64,000 nucleotides of DNA, taken from Equus caballus (Eukaryota > Chordata > Mammalia > Perissodactyla > Equidae). The translations under genes were made by a program, and so were the position numbers. The stretch's first letter is position 1; the number at the start of each line of letters is the position of its first letter. The notes below the pieces were generated by a model, which was not told the DNA's origin, ran no database searches, and was given only the letters and a program-made list of their open reading frames with translations. The stretch is from assembly GCF_041296265.1 (NCBI RefSeq), contig NC_091706.1:53494501-53558500 (forward strand). The letters are read 5' to 3'. Shown here piece after piece: positions 21,791-33,172 of the stretch.

Positions 21791-23879
21791 AAGATAATTT
21801 TCTTGAACTTTTAGTCTGCTCTTGATAAAGAGATTATGAAAGGATTTTTTCTTTGAGTAGCCTACCATAAGGGTAGGTATTTTATGTTTCATCAAAATAA
21901 ATTTCCAGTATGGTTTTCATGAGGTCTTTAATCATAGGTGTTAAGGTTTTTCTTACAGCTACTTAATTTTCTGCATTGGCCTGAAAATCTTTAATTGTCA
22001 CCATGGTAAATTAGATAACTAAATATTGTTTCTTAGGGACCTATGATATCATGTTGGTAAATGTTATTGATATAAGTGTTTTAAAAAATTATATAACATT
22101 CCTAAAATTCTGATCTGTCCTGGTTGTCAGCTATAATTCTAGTTATTGTCTTGAAGTGTTGTATGTTACAGAAATAGCCAAATTTCTTTGTCAATTGCCC
22201 TTTTGAGTCTTTTGTCATTTGCAGATTTTTATGTTTCATCTTCAGAGAGATTCATGGCAAGGACTCTTACACTTGCTCTAGAATACAGATTTCTGATAAA
22301 ATTTCAGATCATAAAACTGAACTGGGTAAGAAATTACAGTACTCTAAAGGAGAAACTGTTAACAGAAGATTAAGACAGAATCGGTTACACAAGACTGAAT
22401 GAACTGATGAGGATGATTATAATTTTTATGATTCTTCATCTGAGATATTGCTGATTTTTTTGATGTTTTATCTTTTCCAGATTTAAGGAAAGCTTTTTCT
22501 CCTTTTTCTTAAGTTAACTATGACTTAAAGCAATTTGGTAAATTATACCTTTGTAAGCAGAACTGAACTGTTTATCTTTTTTCTCCCTAAATGATTCCTC
22601 CAGAATTTAGAAGCTCTTATTGAGTACTGTTTTGATGGAAATACAGCTATTTGCATAAGTTCAATAAAAACCTGTTCTCCTTATAACAGGACATAATTGG
22701 AAACATTGGCTATATTACCAAAGCTTTGACTGGAATGCCATATTTGAAAGAAAAATGCAGACTCAGATATGACAAGACAGCTTTTGAGGAACAAAGGTTG
22801 ACTTTATGGAATAAAGCTACCTGGAAATGTTGGCCTGGTACCTTGCTTACAGCGTTCCCAGAAACCTTACCACTTGCCTAAGGCAGGTTACTTCCCTGGT
22901 AGGTACAAGGACCCTCAGGATATTCTGGGGAAGCTTAAGAGTAGAGAGGGATCCACCCAAATCTATAGGTATTGCAGGTGGGGGTCTGATGACAAGTCCC
23001 TGGTCTGGCTTTCCTGGCCTCAAGAGGCCTTTAAAGTTCAATCTAAGATTCCTTATAAAAAGTTCCAGCAAAGCAGATTTGAAAGAGCCTATGTAATCAA
23101 TTGCTATTCTTGCTATACTTATGTAAACAATTGGGTTAAGCTTATTGAAACCAGACTTATTTTGAAAACCAATGAGTCTTGCTGTGGCTATCTTTGGTTA
23201 AAATGAGGATGATTTTAGAGGGAAAAATTATTTTTTAATAAAAACTACAGTATACATTCATGGATATTAGATTCTAGTTCTATTAATTGTCTTTGAGGTT
23301 TTGTTTTCTACCTGTAAACTGGACCAGATGCTGAATTCTTCTAGTCTCCTGAAATATCTGGCTACAAATCTCCAAACTGATGTTTTCAATTTTTCCATCA
23401 TTTTCATTTGGAATCATTGAGAACTGAAACTCACCTTTCTCCAGAAGCCCTGCAAACTGAAGCTGGACAACTTGCTATAAACTTAAGATGCATGTCTGTT
23501 GTTGTGTAACCCTTTCAGAAAGATACCTGAACACCCAATGACATCATCAGAGATGTTTAAAATTGCAAAAGATACTTCGACCCTGACATCTAGAAATCCA
23601 TTGACTGGCTGCGCCTTTGGCTCAGAAACTTGTCTATAATTTGCTCCAACCATTAGCCTTGCTTTTCTTTTTGTTTCTCTATAAATGCTTCTTATTAAAT
23701 ACCTGGTTATTTGCTTACACAATGTAGGTCTAACTGTGGGAGCCCATCTGCCTCACCATCTTACTAAGAGGCTACTTTAATGAGATGGAACAACATACAC
23801 TCCTTATCAGCAGGAAGAAGGTAGAGCAGTCATCTCCCTATATCCCTGAAGATTGAGGAATGAAAAAAAAAAGGGGAGA

Positions 23880-24473
23880 TTTCTAACCACAGACCCTCCA
23901 GGGTCAGTTCAAGTGACCCTATCTCTCATCAACAGAGTGGTTAAGAACTGCTTTATGGAAAATCTGCAAAGTCACATATCCAGGACATGGACAAAAGAAG
24001 AAATCTTAACCTGAAATGACTGTGGAACTAAAGATACTCCTTCCCACAGAACCCAAGGACTGGGACATGACCAGAATTTGAAAGTCAGACTCCTATCAGA
24101 AGCAAGGGATCCCTCACTCAAGAAGATCCAGTGTTAAAATTCCTTTGCCACCTCATCATATAGGTGACTTTGTGGCCACAAAACAACTGTTGAACCCTGT
24201 CATAAATGTTTAAAAGCTTACCATAAATGTTTGAAGGCCACCAATCAAAACCTGTCCCACTAGCATTTCTGTGTGCCAGCCTGTTCTCCCTAACCTCTTA
24301 AATTTTGCCCCAAATCCTGAATTGGGGAGACATATCTGAGGGCACATGCCCCCTGTTCTCTTTACAGGTCAATCTCACAGAATAAAGCTGATCTTTTTTC
24401 CCAAAGGCTGATTCCATAATCAATAGCTTGTTTATGTGCACCAGGCAGAGACCCAAAATTTTGTGCAGTAACA
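23880..24473 (+). repeat. 3' LTR of provirus A
   Basis: Preceded by the polypurine tract at about 23862-23879. It carries the same aataaagctgatc polyadenylation region as the 5' LTR and ends gtaaca before the tcct target duplication. Confidence 0.8.
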
Positions 24474-24477
24474 TCCT

Positions 24478-26859
24478 CAATGATTTCATGCCATGGCCAC
24501 TCATTGGTTCATAAATCCCATGTGCATTTCTATCCTTCACTCCCTCTAATGGTGTCTTCCAGACAAGTCATTATACTGACTCTCCCTAATGTTTGTGCTT
24601 GGATCTTGGGTACATTTCAATAGTTCATCCCTTCAGATTTATATTTCTCTCCAGTTGTGTGAGTGTAATCCAAATAGGGCTGTTGGGAAGATTGAGTTAA
24701 TATTCTAAAGAATTTAGAATAGTGGCTAGTCCATTATAAGTACACATAAAATTCAGTTATTATTTTTCATGTCACGATTACTATTATCCAGATTAAGATC
24801 AGAACCTTTTGAAATCACCTAATTCCCTTTCTTATAACTCTAGATTTCTCAAGGCAATCTCTCCATTGTCTGAGTAGATTTATCAACTAGGTAGACAGCT
24901 CAGGCAAGGGCTGATACCCACTATCTTGCCAGAGAGGGTTAGTGTTGTAGCAAGTGGTGTTGTCTGTGAGCTGGTTGATGAGGCTTCTTCCTTCTCTCCT
25001 CAGAGGTGCTCACACATGGATTAAATGAAAGAAAAATCAGATGGCTGGTGTTGCAAAATTTAAGACAGGCCATTGACTCAGGAGTTGGTCTTGGAGCTTC
25101 TAGCAGAAGCAGCCATTGTCCTGCCTTTGAGTTATTCAACACTGGCCTTCTTTCTTCCCCTCTGTCTTACCCTGGTGCCCAACTTTGCAGCAGTGAATTT
25201 TGCTAACTTAGAATATATCATTTTGTTAGGAGAAAATCACTTCCCTTTTTTGACTTTCACAACATTCAGACTTACATTTGTTTTCTTTTTGCCACAAAAC
25301 AACAGCTGAATTTTACTTTCTATGAAAGCTGACATGAGAAACAAAAAATCTGAAGTCCTGAAAATGACAGAGATTGCAGCCTCTTTGCCTTTCTTTTACT
25401 TACTTTGTTGTTCTCACTTCATCATGAATTAGAATGTAATGCAGGAGCAGAAAGACAAATCTTGCCCATTGATTCACTGAGTGAAAAGAAGGTACAAAAA
25501 TTTTAAATAAAAAATCTTCAAGTAAAGAAAAGAAGGACATTTCTCTCTGACTTAGTAGCTTTGGTCACTGCCCTGCATTCTCAGAGGGAGATAGAGACAG
25601 AGGAACAAAGAAGCCCACTGGAATCCACTGAGTGATAAAAAAGCAAAGATCATTACTTTCTGTAACATAAGCTTCTAATGAGAGACATCACAATCATTGA
25701 ATCCCCTGTGCGCAGCTTGGAAAACTCAAGATTAACAAGTGTTCAATAGTTTAAGTAAAAGAGTTGAATAGTAACATCTGTACTTGGCAACATAAAAATT
25801 ATGTGCCTACGAAAGGTGAAATGACTGCAATTGGGGAATTCCTCCACCTTCTTAGACAAAACAAATGTTTGCTGTCACTACCGAAGGGCTGTTGACACTT
25901 TTGAGACCTGGGGACTCAGGTCAGGAGAGCAGGAGGTCATCACTGAGAACTGGGGTCCTTCACTCAAACAGTCTAGGAGCAATGAGAAGGTCCTGAAGGA
26001 TAAATTATTTTGCCAACACAGAAACAGGCCCCTCCACAGAAAAGAAATGTTGAAGTCCTCAGGATGTGGTCAGCCTGCCCTCAGGGTGTGAGTCCAAGAA
26101 AGTTCAGGAAGAGGCCTCTGTCACTCTGGAGGAGAAGGTGGTCCTAGATGTGATATGTACCTTGTGAGTGAGGTGGTACTGGGAAATAAATTATCTTGGA
26201 TTTGAATCGCCACACCCATCTGCTCCTGAAAAGAACCAGGACTCCTACAGGTGGTGTTGACACAGCCTGAGGGGCACCATAGGCCTCCAGTAAGAAAATG
26301 GTAGAAAGAAAGGACAATGTCTCTGTTAGTCCCAAACTTGTGGCCCCCGGGAAGCATAACCACATGGACCTGGATGAATGAGTTCTTGAAGGAAGAGAAA
26401 CAGTAGAGAAGCTTATTCTTTAATAATCATCAGCCTCTGCTGTGAATCAAACAGTAAGTAAAACCCAATCCTTGGTTCTAAAGAGCTTAACTGCCCAAGG
26501 TGGTCTGGTAAATCCCTCAATGAATGCAGAAACTATTAGGGCTGAGGGAGCCTGCCCCCCTATGTAAAGTGAAGAGGGAAAAATGGGGCCTAAGATGGGG
26601 CCTAGAAATGTGCCCTAGACAGAGAAGACAATATTTATATATGAAAAAGAGAATGTGTGTGTGAGTATTTCCATAGCTATATCACTTCTGACTTTAGGAC
26701 AAAGACCTTTCTCATTTGATTGAAAAGTATCCTTTTGGATTGGAGCATGCAAAGTTTACTGGGAAAATTAAACTTCTATTGCAAAATTAATGGTTTGGAT
26801 TGATGACATCTCCTTACGCTATGTGGAGAATACATATATGAAAACAAAAAAGGAAATTA
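24478..26859. other. Decayed interferon-unit flank sequence
   Basis: No intact gene is present. Text near 25255-25400 (ttcagacttacatttgtttt) matches the 3' flanks of IFNA copies 1 and 2 (near 15000 and 48085), and text near 26485-26520 (gagcttaactgcccaagg) matches IFNA upstream sequence near 10677. This stretch therefore looks like the remains of an older interferon unit leading up to the orphan promoter. Confidence 0.5.
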
Positions 26860-26992
26860 AAGTATGGAAAAATGTTTAGAAAGTGAAAATTATTGTGTTT
26901 CCTATTTAATGGCCATGCTTGGAAAGAATGTCATCAGAGAACCTTGGGACCAAGGTTCACAGATGCCCAGCTCAGCCAGGCCAGCAGCACCC
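26860..26992 (+). pseudogene. Orphan interferon promoter and 5' leader without a gene
   Basis: The order of elements is that of a type I interferon gene: GAAA-type purine elements (tagaaagtgaaaatt), a TATTTAA box near 26911, then leader text catcagagaacc and ccaggccagcagca, all aligning to the IFNA leaders at 12705-12765. After about 26992 the sequence stops resembling an interferon, and no signal peptide or mature sequence follows. The coding part has been lost by deletion or replacement. Confidence 0.7.
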
Positions 26993-28292
26993 TCGTTTTC
27001 CCCATGGAAAACCATCCCCATCAACCATTCCTTTAATCAGTAACCAGTCAGAAAGGGGGCAGTGAAATCAGTCATTTGCTGGTCTTCATGTCCCAGTGAA
27101 AGTCAGTGAGTTTCAGTATCTCCAGAGTCAAAATATTTTTCCTTAATTCCTGAGTTTTCCTGTCAACTTGTTAATGAAGAAAAAGAACCAACTTGATTCC
27201 AGGGCCTAAATTACTTTTATTTATTTTCCTACTATCCTTGAAAAGGCCAGAAAGAGGATATTATTTCTTTTAAATTTAATCTTCTCAGGGAAACTATTCT
27301 TAAGGCAGTAGGCCATCCTGCCTGGTTTCTTAGGAAACCCACATACACTTTAATGCAAAAATGGTTGTGTAATACCTATCAGACAGGGGCTGATGAGGAA
27401 AGAAAGGATCTACTGGTGAATCCAGACTCATTAAATGTGTAAACATGTTTTGATTTTACACTTTGTAATATGTTGACTGAAGATTTGTTTCTCAGTACAA
27501 GATATTTCTGTACACATTTAAAATTATTACAAATGTTTAGGCATAGAAAGACTTAATATGTGATTATGACAAGTATCAAAGAAAAAAATTCTCTCAATTT
27601 GTTGTCTGATTTTACTAATTCATGGATTAATATTAAATCCTAGCCACCAATTATGCAAAAGTTCTTATTGACACAACTAGGAAAATTCCATTTTTCCTGT
27701 GCCAAACAGTTGTATTTTTTATTCAGAAGATAATCCATTTAATATTTTTAAAAAGTGTTCAAAGTTTATTTAAATTTTTCATTATGAAGCTTATCCTCAA
27801 CACTGATAAACACCCTTGCATAAAATTGATCTGAGAAGAGAGGTTGAAGTTTGGCCTATCTCCATTCCCACTTCCATTCTCACATTTAGACTTTTTATCA
27901 TTATTTTATGTCCCTTTTATGAATCCCAAACCTCACCAGAGTGCACTGCCCCAGGATGCAAAACCTCTTTGACACTAAACAGGGTACAATTCCAGAAGGC
28001 TTAGCTTTTGTGAGAAATTCCCATGATGCAAAGTAGAGAAAATATGCTTATGCTTTGTCAGTTACCTCCTCTCTCCTGTACCAACATCTACCTTTTTATT
28101 AGTTAGTTTTGATCAACATTAAATATGGTTAATTTTCCTCTTCTTCATGCTAAATATGACCATTCATTCCTCAGCCCTACAACCACCTGTATTACCTTGC
28201 TTCTGCCATTCTGTTCGTACCCAAACCTCTTGAACATTCTCTGCACTATCTGCCCCTACTTCTCCGCATGCAGCTCATTTCTGCACTCCCTG
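26993..28292. other. Non-coding sequence
   Basis: No gene, RNA gene or named repeat is recognised in this AT-rich stretch. Confidence 0.5.
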
Positions 28293-28790
28293 TTGTAACC
28301 AAAAGTTCAGTCTCTGAACCTGATGCCAATCCAAATAACGAGAACAGAGTCTTGAGTGGAGAGGACAGGTTTTTACTATGCTAGGCACAGGGAGCAATTC
28401 AAGGGCTCATGACTCAAAAATTGCTAGCTCCCCGATGAGGAACGGGTAGGGATTTTTATTTGGGGTTTTGGGTAGGGGAGGGGGGAACATGTAGCTTGTG
28501 CAGCTCTGTGCTTTCCCACCAGCCTGCGTTTGGCCTTGAGAGGCTGCTTGCAGCAAGGCAGGGGGGAGGGTGAGATAGGAGGATGGCAGGTGGGCGTCCT
28601 TCGCTGTTGTCTTGTCTTCTTGTTTGAGGCGGGTTCGAGCGCTGGGAGTCAAGGAGTTGAGGTCTGGGAAGCCTCCGCTCCTTGATATTCTTGAGACAGT
28701 GGCTTTCCTGGCAAACTCAAGGACACATGATTAGCTAAACTTTAGTGTGCCTCCAACTCCAGGCCACCTGGGCTTTTAACAATTTGTGAC
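28293..28790 (-). mobile_element. Probable solo LTR, ERV fossil
   Basis: In reverse orientation it ends tacaaca and carries an aataaaaatccc polyadenylation region (plus-strand gggatttttatttgg near 28449). It shares a diverged core with 1577-2010. It appears to stand alone. The outer edge near 28790 is a guess. Confidence 0.5.
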
Positions 28791-30239
28791 TCCCATTTAG
28801 TTGTAAAGCTCAAGGAGTCCAAGTTTAAAGAAACAGGTATTTACATATGAGTGGAGCTAGAGAAGCAGGAAAGGGGGTGGTGGGTTTTAGTTTTAACCTC
28901 ATATACGCTGGGTTCAATGTGGGGGAACTGATATCAGGGCTGATGTTAAGAGCCTGTAACACTGTCATGTGGCTTCAGCCTCTTTGTTCTCCTGAAGCTG
29001 CTCAGCCGAGGTTTACAATACACTCCATCTTACTGAATTCAGAGATCACTGTCCGTCAGCCTGGGCTGACAGCTCAGAAGCATCTGACACTTTGGACCGC
29101 ATACTCCTTTGAAAGTTGGACCTCCCTCTGGTTTCTGTGTCACCACCATCTTCTGCTTTTCTGCTCCTCCTCTCTTTCCTTTGTTGACTACTCCTTCTCA
29201 TCCTGGGGAATTTTGGTGTTCCTCAAAATGCTAGGCATCACGTTCGTCCTCTGTACATGCGGTCTCAACCTTCCAAATAGTTTCAGATGCCATCTCTCTG
29301 ATTATGACTTCCATGTGCATGTCTTTACCCAGATTCCTATCTCCAAACATTAGGCCCATATTTCTACCTGCTACCCTAGAATACCTCCACTTACTATGTC
29401 CAAACTTGACCACCATGCATTTTCATTGTATCTGGCACCCATCCCAGTGCCAACAAACAGAAGGTATATTTACAACTTATTTGTTGAAGTTTAAATTCCA
29501 TGAATGTATAATACATTTCACTTTAGTTTCTTGTTCGTGCAACTGCTGAAACTGAATCAACCACCATTAGACATGATTTCTCCAAGAAAGTATATGTAAA
29601 ACTGAATAATCTCTCATAGTGTCTTGGTGCATCTCCTTCAAAGTCCTAGAGAGAGTTCCTAATGACTTATCTGTCAATGACTTGGCCTGTCTTCTCTGCC
29701 AGAGCATGACATTAAAGAAGTAAATATCTTTGTTTTATTTACAAATTATACACAAACAAAAGTAAGTCACTTGGAGCAGAGATACTTCAAAATATTTCAT
29801 GAATCAATGAAATGAATAAAACTGTTTATGTTCCTTTTGGATTTGAATGCAGATTAAAGGTGTAAGGGCACTTTGCATCTCTTTAAGAGTATGAGTGTGA
29901 CCCAAGATTTAAAATGTAGATTGTATGGTTCCAGAGAAAATGAAAACAGAAGACGAAGCTGACCATATAACTTGAAGAACAAATTTTCTAAATACAACAA
30001 TCATCATAGATACATAAATTCTAATTATTACAAATTAAAAACACAGTTTCTCCTGATTCAAAAGTAGTTTCCTCTTATTATTAAAAAAATCTGCAATAAT
30101 GACTCAATACATTTAACAACTGATGCAGAAAGAAAGTCTTTGAATTGATTGAGTGAATATTTACAAGCTTGAGGCTACTTACAAGCAGGTAAGACTCCAC
30201 TGTGGAAGATTGGGTCTAAGTTTCCTGTCCCAGGTTTTC
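28791..30239. other. Non-coding sequence
   Basis: An open frame of 168 codons begins at 28847, but it has no recognisable domain, an unconvincing composition and no duplicated counterpart, so I do not call a gene. Nothing else is identified. Confidence 0.45.
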
Positions 30240-30765
30240 TGTGACTTGATGACCCAGAGAAAGCACATACTGATTTTCACTTCTTGACTTCCAGTAGGAC
30301 AATGTCCCGGGCACAGAGCTGTATTCTTTCTTTCTCACATAGAGACTGGTTCTTTGGAAAGACCTCTCCACAGCCAGGCTGGAGTCGTCATCGCCCAGGA
30401 GGCTCTTTTCCTCCCCCATCTCCTGCAGCAATCTGGTCTCTAGACCTTCCAACTGCTGATGGAGTCCAATGAGGAACTTCAGCTGTTCGTGCTGAAGAGG
30501 CTGAAGATCTGCTGGATCACCTCACGGACAAAGAGGTGGCCTGAGGTTTTTGAACTGGCTGCCATCCAGCTGTCTCAGGGAACCTGAAAACATTCTTGCC
30601 CTTCAAGCTGGAAAACAAGAAAGATTCTTCTGATTGGTGCAGAACTCTGAAGGCCTCCTGCTTTGGCGGGCCATGGGTCTGGGCCATGTCACAGCTAAGG
30701 GTGCAGACAGAGCTGGACATCGTCAACCTCAGTGTCATCAGTAAAGAGATTGGTAGGTCTCTGTT
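30240..30765 (-). pseudogene. Type I interferon pseudogene (alpha/omega-like), minus strand
   Basis: Two partial frames on the minus strand read as interferon. The N-terminal half (30517-30738) has a leader ending SVCTLSCDMAQTHG, then FRFPETAGWQPVQKPQA. The C-terminal half (30216-30452) has EGLETRLLQEMGEEKSLLG and SFQRTSLYVRKKEYS. The start codon is lost, about 30 bp of helix C are deleted so the two halves fall in different frames, a second frameshift precedes the CAW signature, and the cysteine of LETC is Arg. The paralogous promoter is still visible upstream. It is the only interferon sequence in the window on this strand. I cannot decide between alpha and omega origin. Confidence 0.85.
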
Positions 30766-30842
30766 GAGCCTGGTAATGCAGATGTCTGGCTGTGCAAGCC
30801 TTTATCCAGCTCCTCTGAGCACCGTCTTGCAAAATGAGATTC

Positions 30843-30905
30843 TTAAATAGGCTAGAATTGTCATTTTCTGTACTTATCCCAATTTTGTTTCCACTTTTGT
30901 TCAAT
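30843..30905 (-). promoter_or_regulatory. Relic promoter of the minus-strand interferon pseudogene
   Basis: Read on the minus strand, a TATTTAA box (30843-30849) is preceded by cagaaaatgacaatt and purine-rich GAAAC elements, the same arrangement as in the IFNA promoters. Confidence 0.6.
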
Positions 30906-31080
30906 TTCTCTTCTATTTATGGGTCTCAGATAATGTCATGAGTTCAACACTTCTTTTGTATTATTACACTGGAAATTAAACATACTCACAGAAAATGACA
31001 GAAGTTTCAATGCAATAAGATGTATCCATCTAAATGAGACCCAATGTTGAAATAAAAATCTAAGTCTCAATCTAGCTCTC

Positions 31081-31272
31081 CTTTTTTTTTTTTTTTCGCT
31101 GAGGAAGATTTGCCTTGAGCTAACATCTGTTACCAATCTTCCTCTATTTTGTATGTAGGTTGCCACCACAGCATGGCCACCAACCAGTATCATAGTAGCA
31201 TGCCCAGGAACCAAACCCGGGCTGCTGAAGCAGAGTGCACTGAACTTAACCACTAGGCCACAGGGCCAGCCC
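31081..31272 (-). mobile_element. ERE-type SINE
   Basis: A reverse-oriented ERE with a poly-T head, the gctgaggaagatttgcc box and a terminal gggccagccc. It lies just upstream of the interferon pseudogene promoter. Confidence 0.9.
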
Positions 31273-31934
31273 TTAGCTCTCCTTTCTAATTCTAATAAGC
31301 AGAGGACTTGGAGGTTTGATCCTGGATGGCATTTTTACACTTCTTAAATTGCAATGAAATACAAGTTTCCTCAGCCCTCTGCATTTCCCTTTTGAGGGGC
31401 TAATATGTTTGATTTGAATTCTTCCGCATTTCTTCACAGCAGCCATAGCTCACGTATTCTGACATTGTCTACAGATAGTAGTGGTATAAAACTGAACACC
31501 AAGGGTTACTTCATGCAGTTCTCTTTATTCTGTCACCAGAAATGTGCTGATTGCACATAGGTGACAGACATATGCTTGGCAATGTGGATTCAGGGAAAGG
31601 AAGACAGGGCTGGTGACTCCAGGTGCAGGGGAGACAGAGACACTGAACGCAGGATTAGGACTCAGGAAGCACCAGCACACTCAGTGCAGCTCAGAGCAAG
31701 TCCTCAGAGCCGAGGAAGGGGAGGGACTCAGAGGCACTACTTTCTGAAAAGGCTCCACTTTCTGACACAATCGTGGATCCTGAATTTAAATGACCCCAGA
31801 TTTTCATGTCCTCTTCTCAAAAACTGAGACAACTTTAGTAGTGGTCACACAGGAAAGTGTAAAGATTAAACAAAGTTTGCAAATTACAGGCTGAGAATCT
31901 GAGTGTAGTGAATGAAAGCTGTCTTTAGAAATAT
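31273..31934. other. Non-coding sequence
   Basis: No gene is recognised. The last bases (atat) appear to be the left target duplication of provirus B. Confidence 0.5.
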
Positions 31935-32467
31935 TGATGCAAACAATCCATAATCAATCTATAAATCAAAATTGGGGTGAGGTTATTATGAGCCAAATTT
32001 AAAAACTATAACCCTGGGCATTCTTTCCTTCCCCAAGGAAGGAAGGGCACCAAACAAGTGGGGTGTACAGAGTGGTAACATACCACCTTGGAACAAAGAG
32101 CATACATCACGCATGACAGGAATATCTCTGTTACTACTGTCATGAGATGCTTACCTGGCACCGCAGGTCAGGGGTCAGCAGGTCAGTGGTCACAATGTGA
32201 GCACAGCAGGTTGGTAATTAATCCTTAGTTTTTAGGGAGAGATTCTTATCCTAAAGGAAATGCCAATATGGGGGAAGCAATGTCCCTGTCTTTAGGGGCA
32301 TCATTCTTGTCTTTGAGGCACAGCAAATGTTTAAAGCAGATTTACAATGCATGATCAACAGGACACATCAGGCCCATTTGGAAAAACAAGGTCAGGCCGA
32401 ATTAGGTTTATACCAAATGGCTTCCTCATATACTCCAATATTCCTATTGCTTTTCATTTATTTATCA
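31935..32467 (-). repeat. 3' LTR of provirus B
   Basis: Closely matches 37892-38424. In plus-strand text both contain the inverted run ccttccccaaggaaggaa or its slightly longer form. Confidence 0.85.
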
Positions 32468-33123
32468 CTTTCCCCTCTTGATCTATAATCTTTCAACAGA
32501 AAGCACTGATGATCAAAATATTGTCCCTCAGTGCCAGGGTGGTTGCTGTCTGTCCTGGTTCCATCATGACCCTCAGTGATAGGCTTTTATCTCATTGGTT
32601 TGCCCAGTTATCCACGTTGGGGGGAAATAGTCAGATAAGCATAGAGGTATATATTAACAGAGGAAGCATTTCATAGGTTACATAATTTTTCAATTAACTT
32701 TAGATTATTGCACAAACATTGTACATGTGTTTTTACATGACTCACATGCTCACATTGTTTAAAATTATAAAATATTTGTTTAAGACATTTACCTGCTTTT
32801 TCATGTGCTTTAGCAGAGATGACACATTGGAAGATTCATCAGGTATAAAAACACAGCATTTAGTCGGAATGATTGCACATGTGTCACTTTGGGATGCTGA
32901 CAGAATATCTAAGGCCACTGTATTTTGAAGGACAACCTTTCTCATTTAAAGACATTTCACTATTTAATAAGGCTATTCCTGCTTGACTATCATTAAGAGC
33001 TTATTGAGTAAATTTAGTCAGAGCTCTACATGTGATATGACATCTTCTAACTCCAAAGAAGGAACAAATACGGCCGCTAGGTGGCCATACCAGTGGAACA
33101 CTGAATGAGCCCATCTGGTCTGA

Positions 33124-33172
33124 CAGAGAGGAAGATTGGCAACAGATGTTAGCTCAGGGTGAATCCTCCCCT
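33124..33172 (+). mobile_element. ERE SINE 3' fragment nested in provirus B
   Basis: About 45 bp of ERE text (gaggaagattggcaacagat and gttagctcagg) with no head region. It is a fragment, so insertion and loss cannot be told apart. Confidence 0.7.

Larger units (their letters stand above)
16818..24473 (+). mobile_element. Endogenous retrovirus A, class I (ERV1-like) fossil provirus
   Basis: Two LTRs flank about 6.5 kb of internal sequence, and the 4-bp target duplication tcct lies at 16814-16817 and 24474-24477. Each LTR starts near tgtaacc/ttctaacc and ends gtaaca. A purine tract (a long A-run followed by gggga) sits immediately before the 3' LTR, as expected. The LTRs differ from each other by about 20% by eye, so the insertion is old (tens of millions of years). 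The internal region is AT-rich and heavily broken; I recognise no retroviral protein that could be made. Much of the internal part (about 18180-21800) matches provirus B in reverse. Confidence 0.85.

Noticed and set aside
22827-23206. Overlapping frames inside provirus A
   Set aside because: They belong to a decayed retroviral internal region, and I cannot assign them to a protein.
28847-29353. 168-codon plus-strand open frame
   Set aside because: No recognisable domain, no duplicated or interferon-related counterpart, and no promoter or poly(A) arrangement that supports it.
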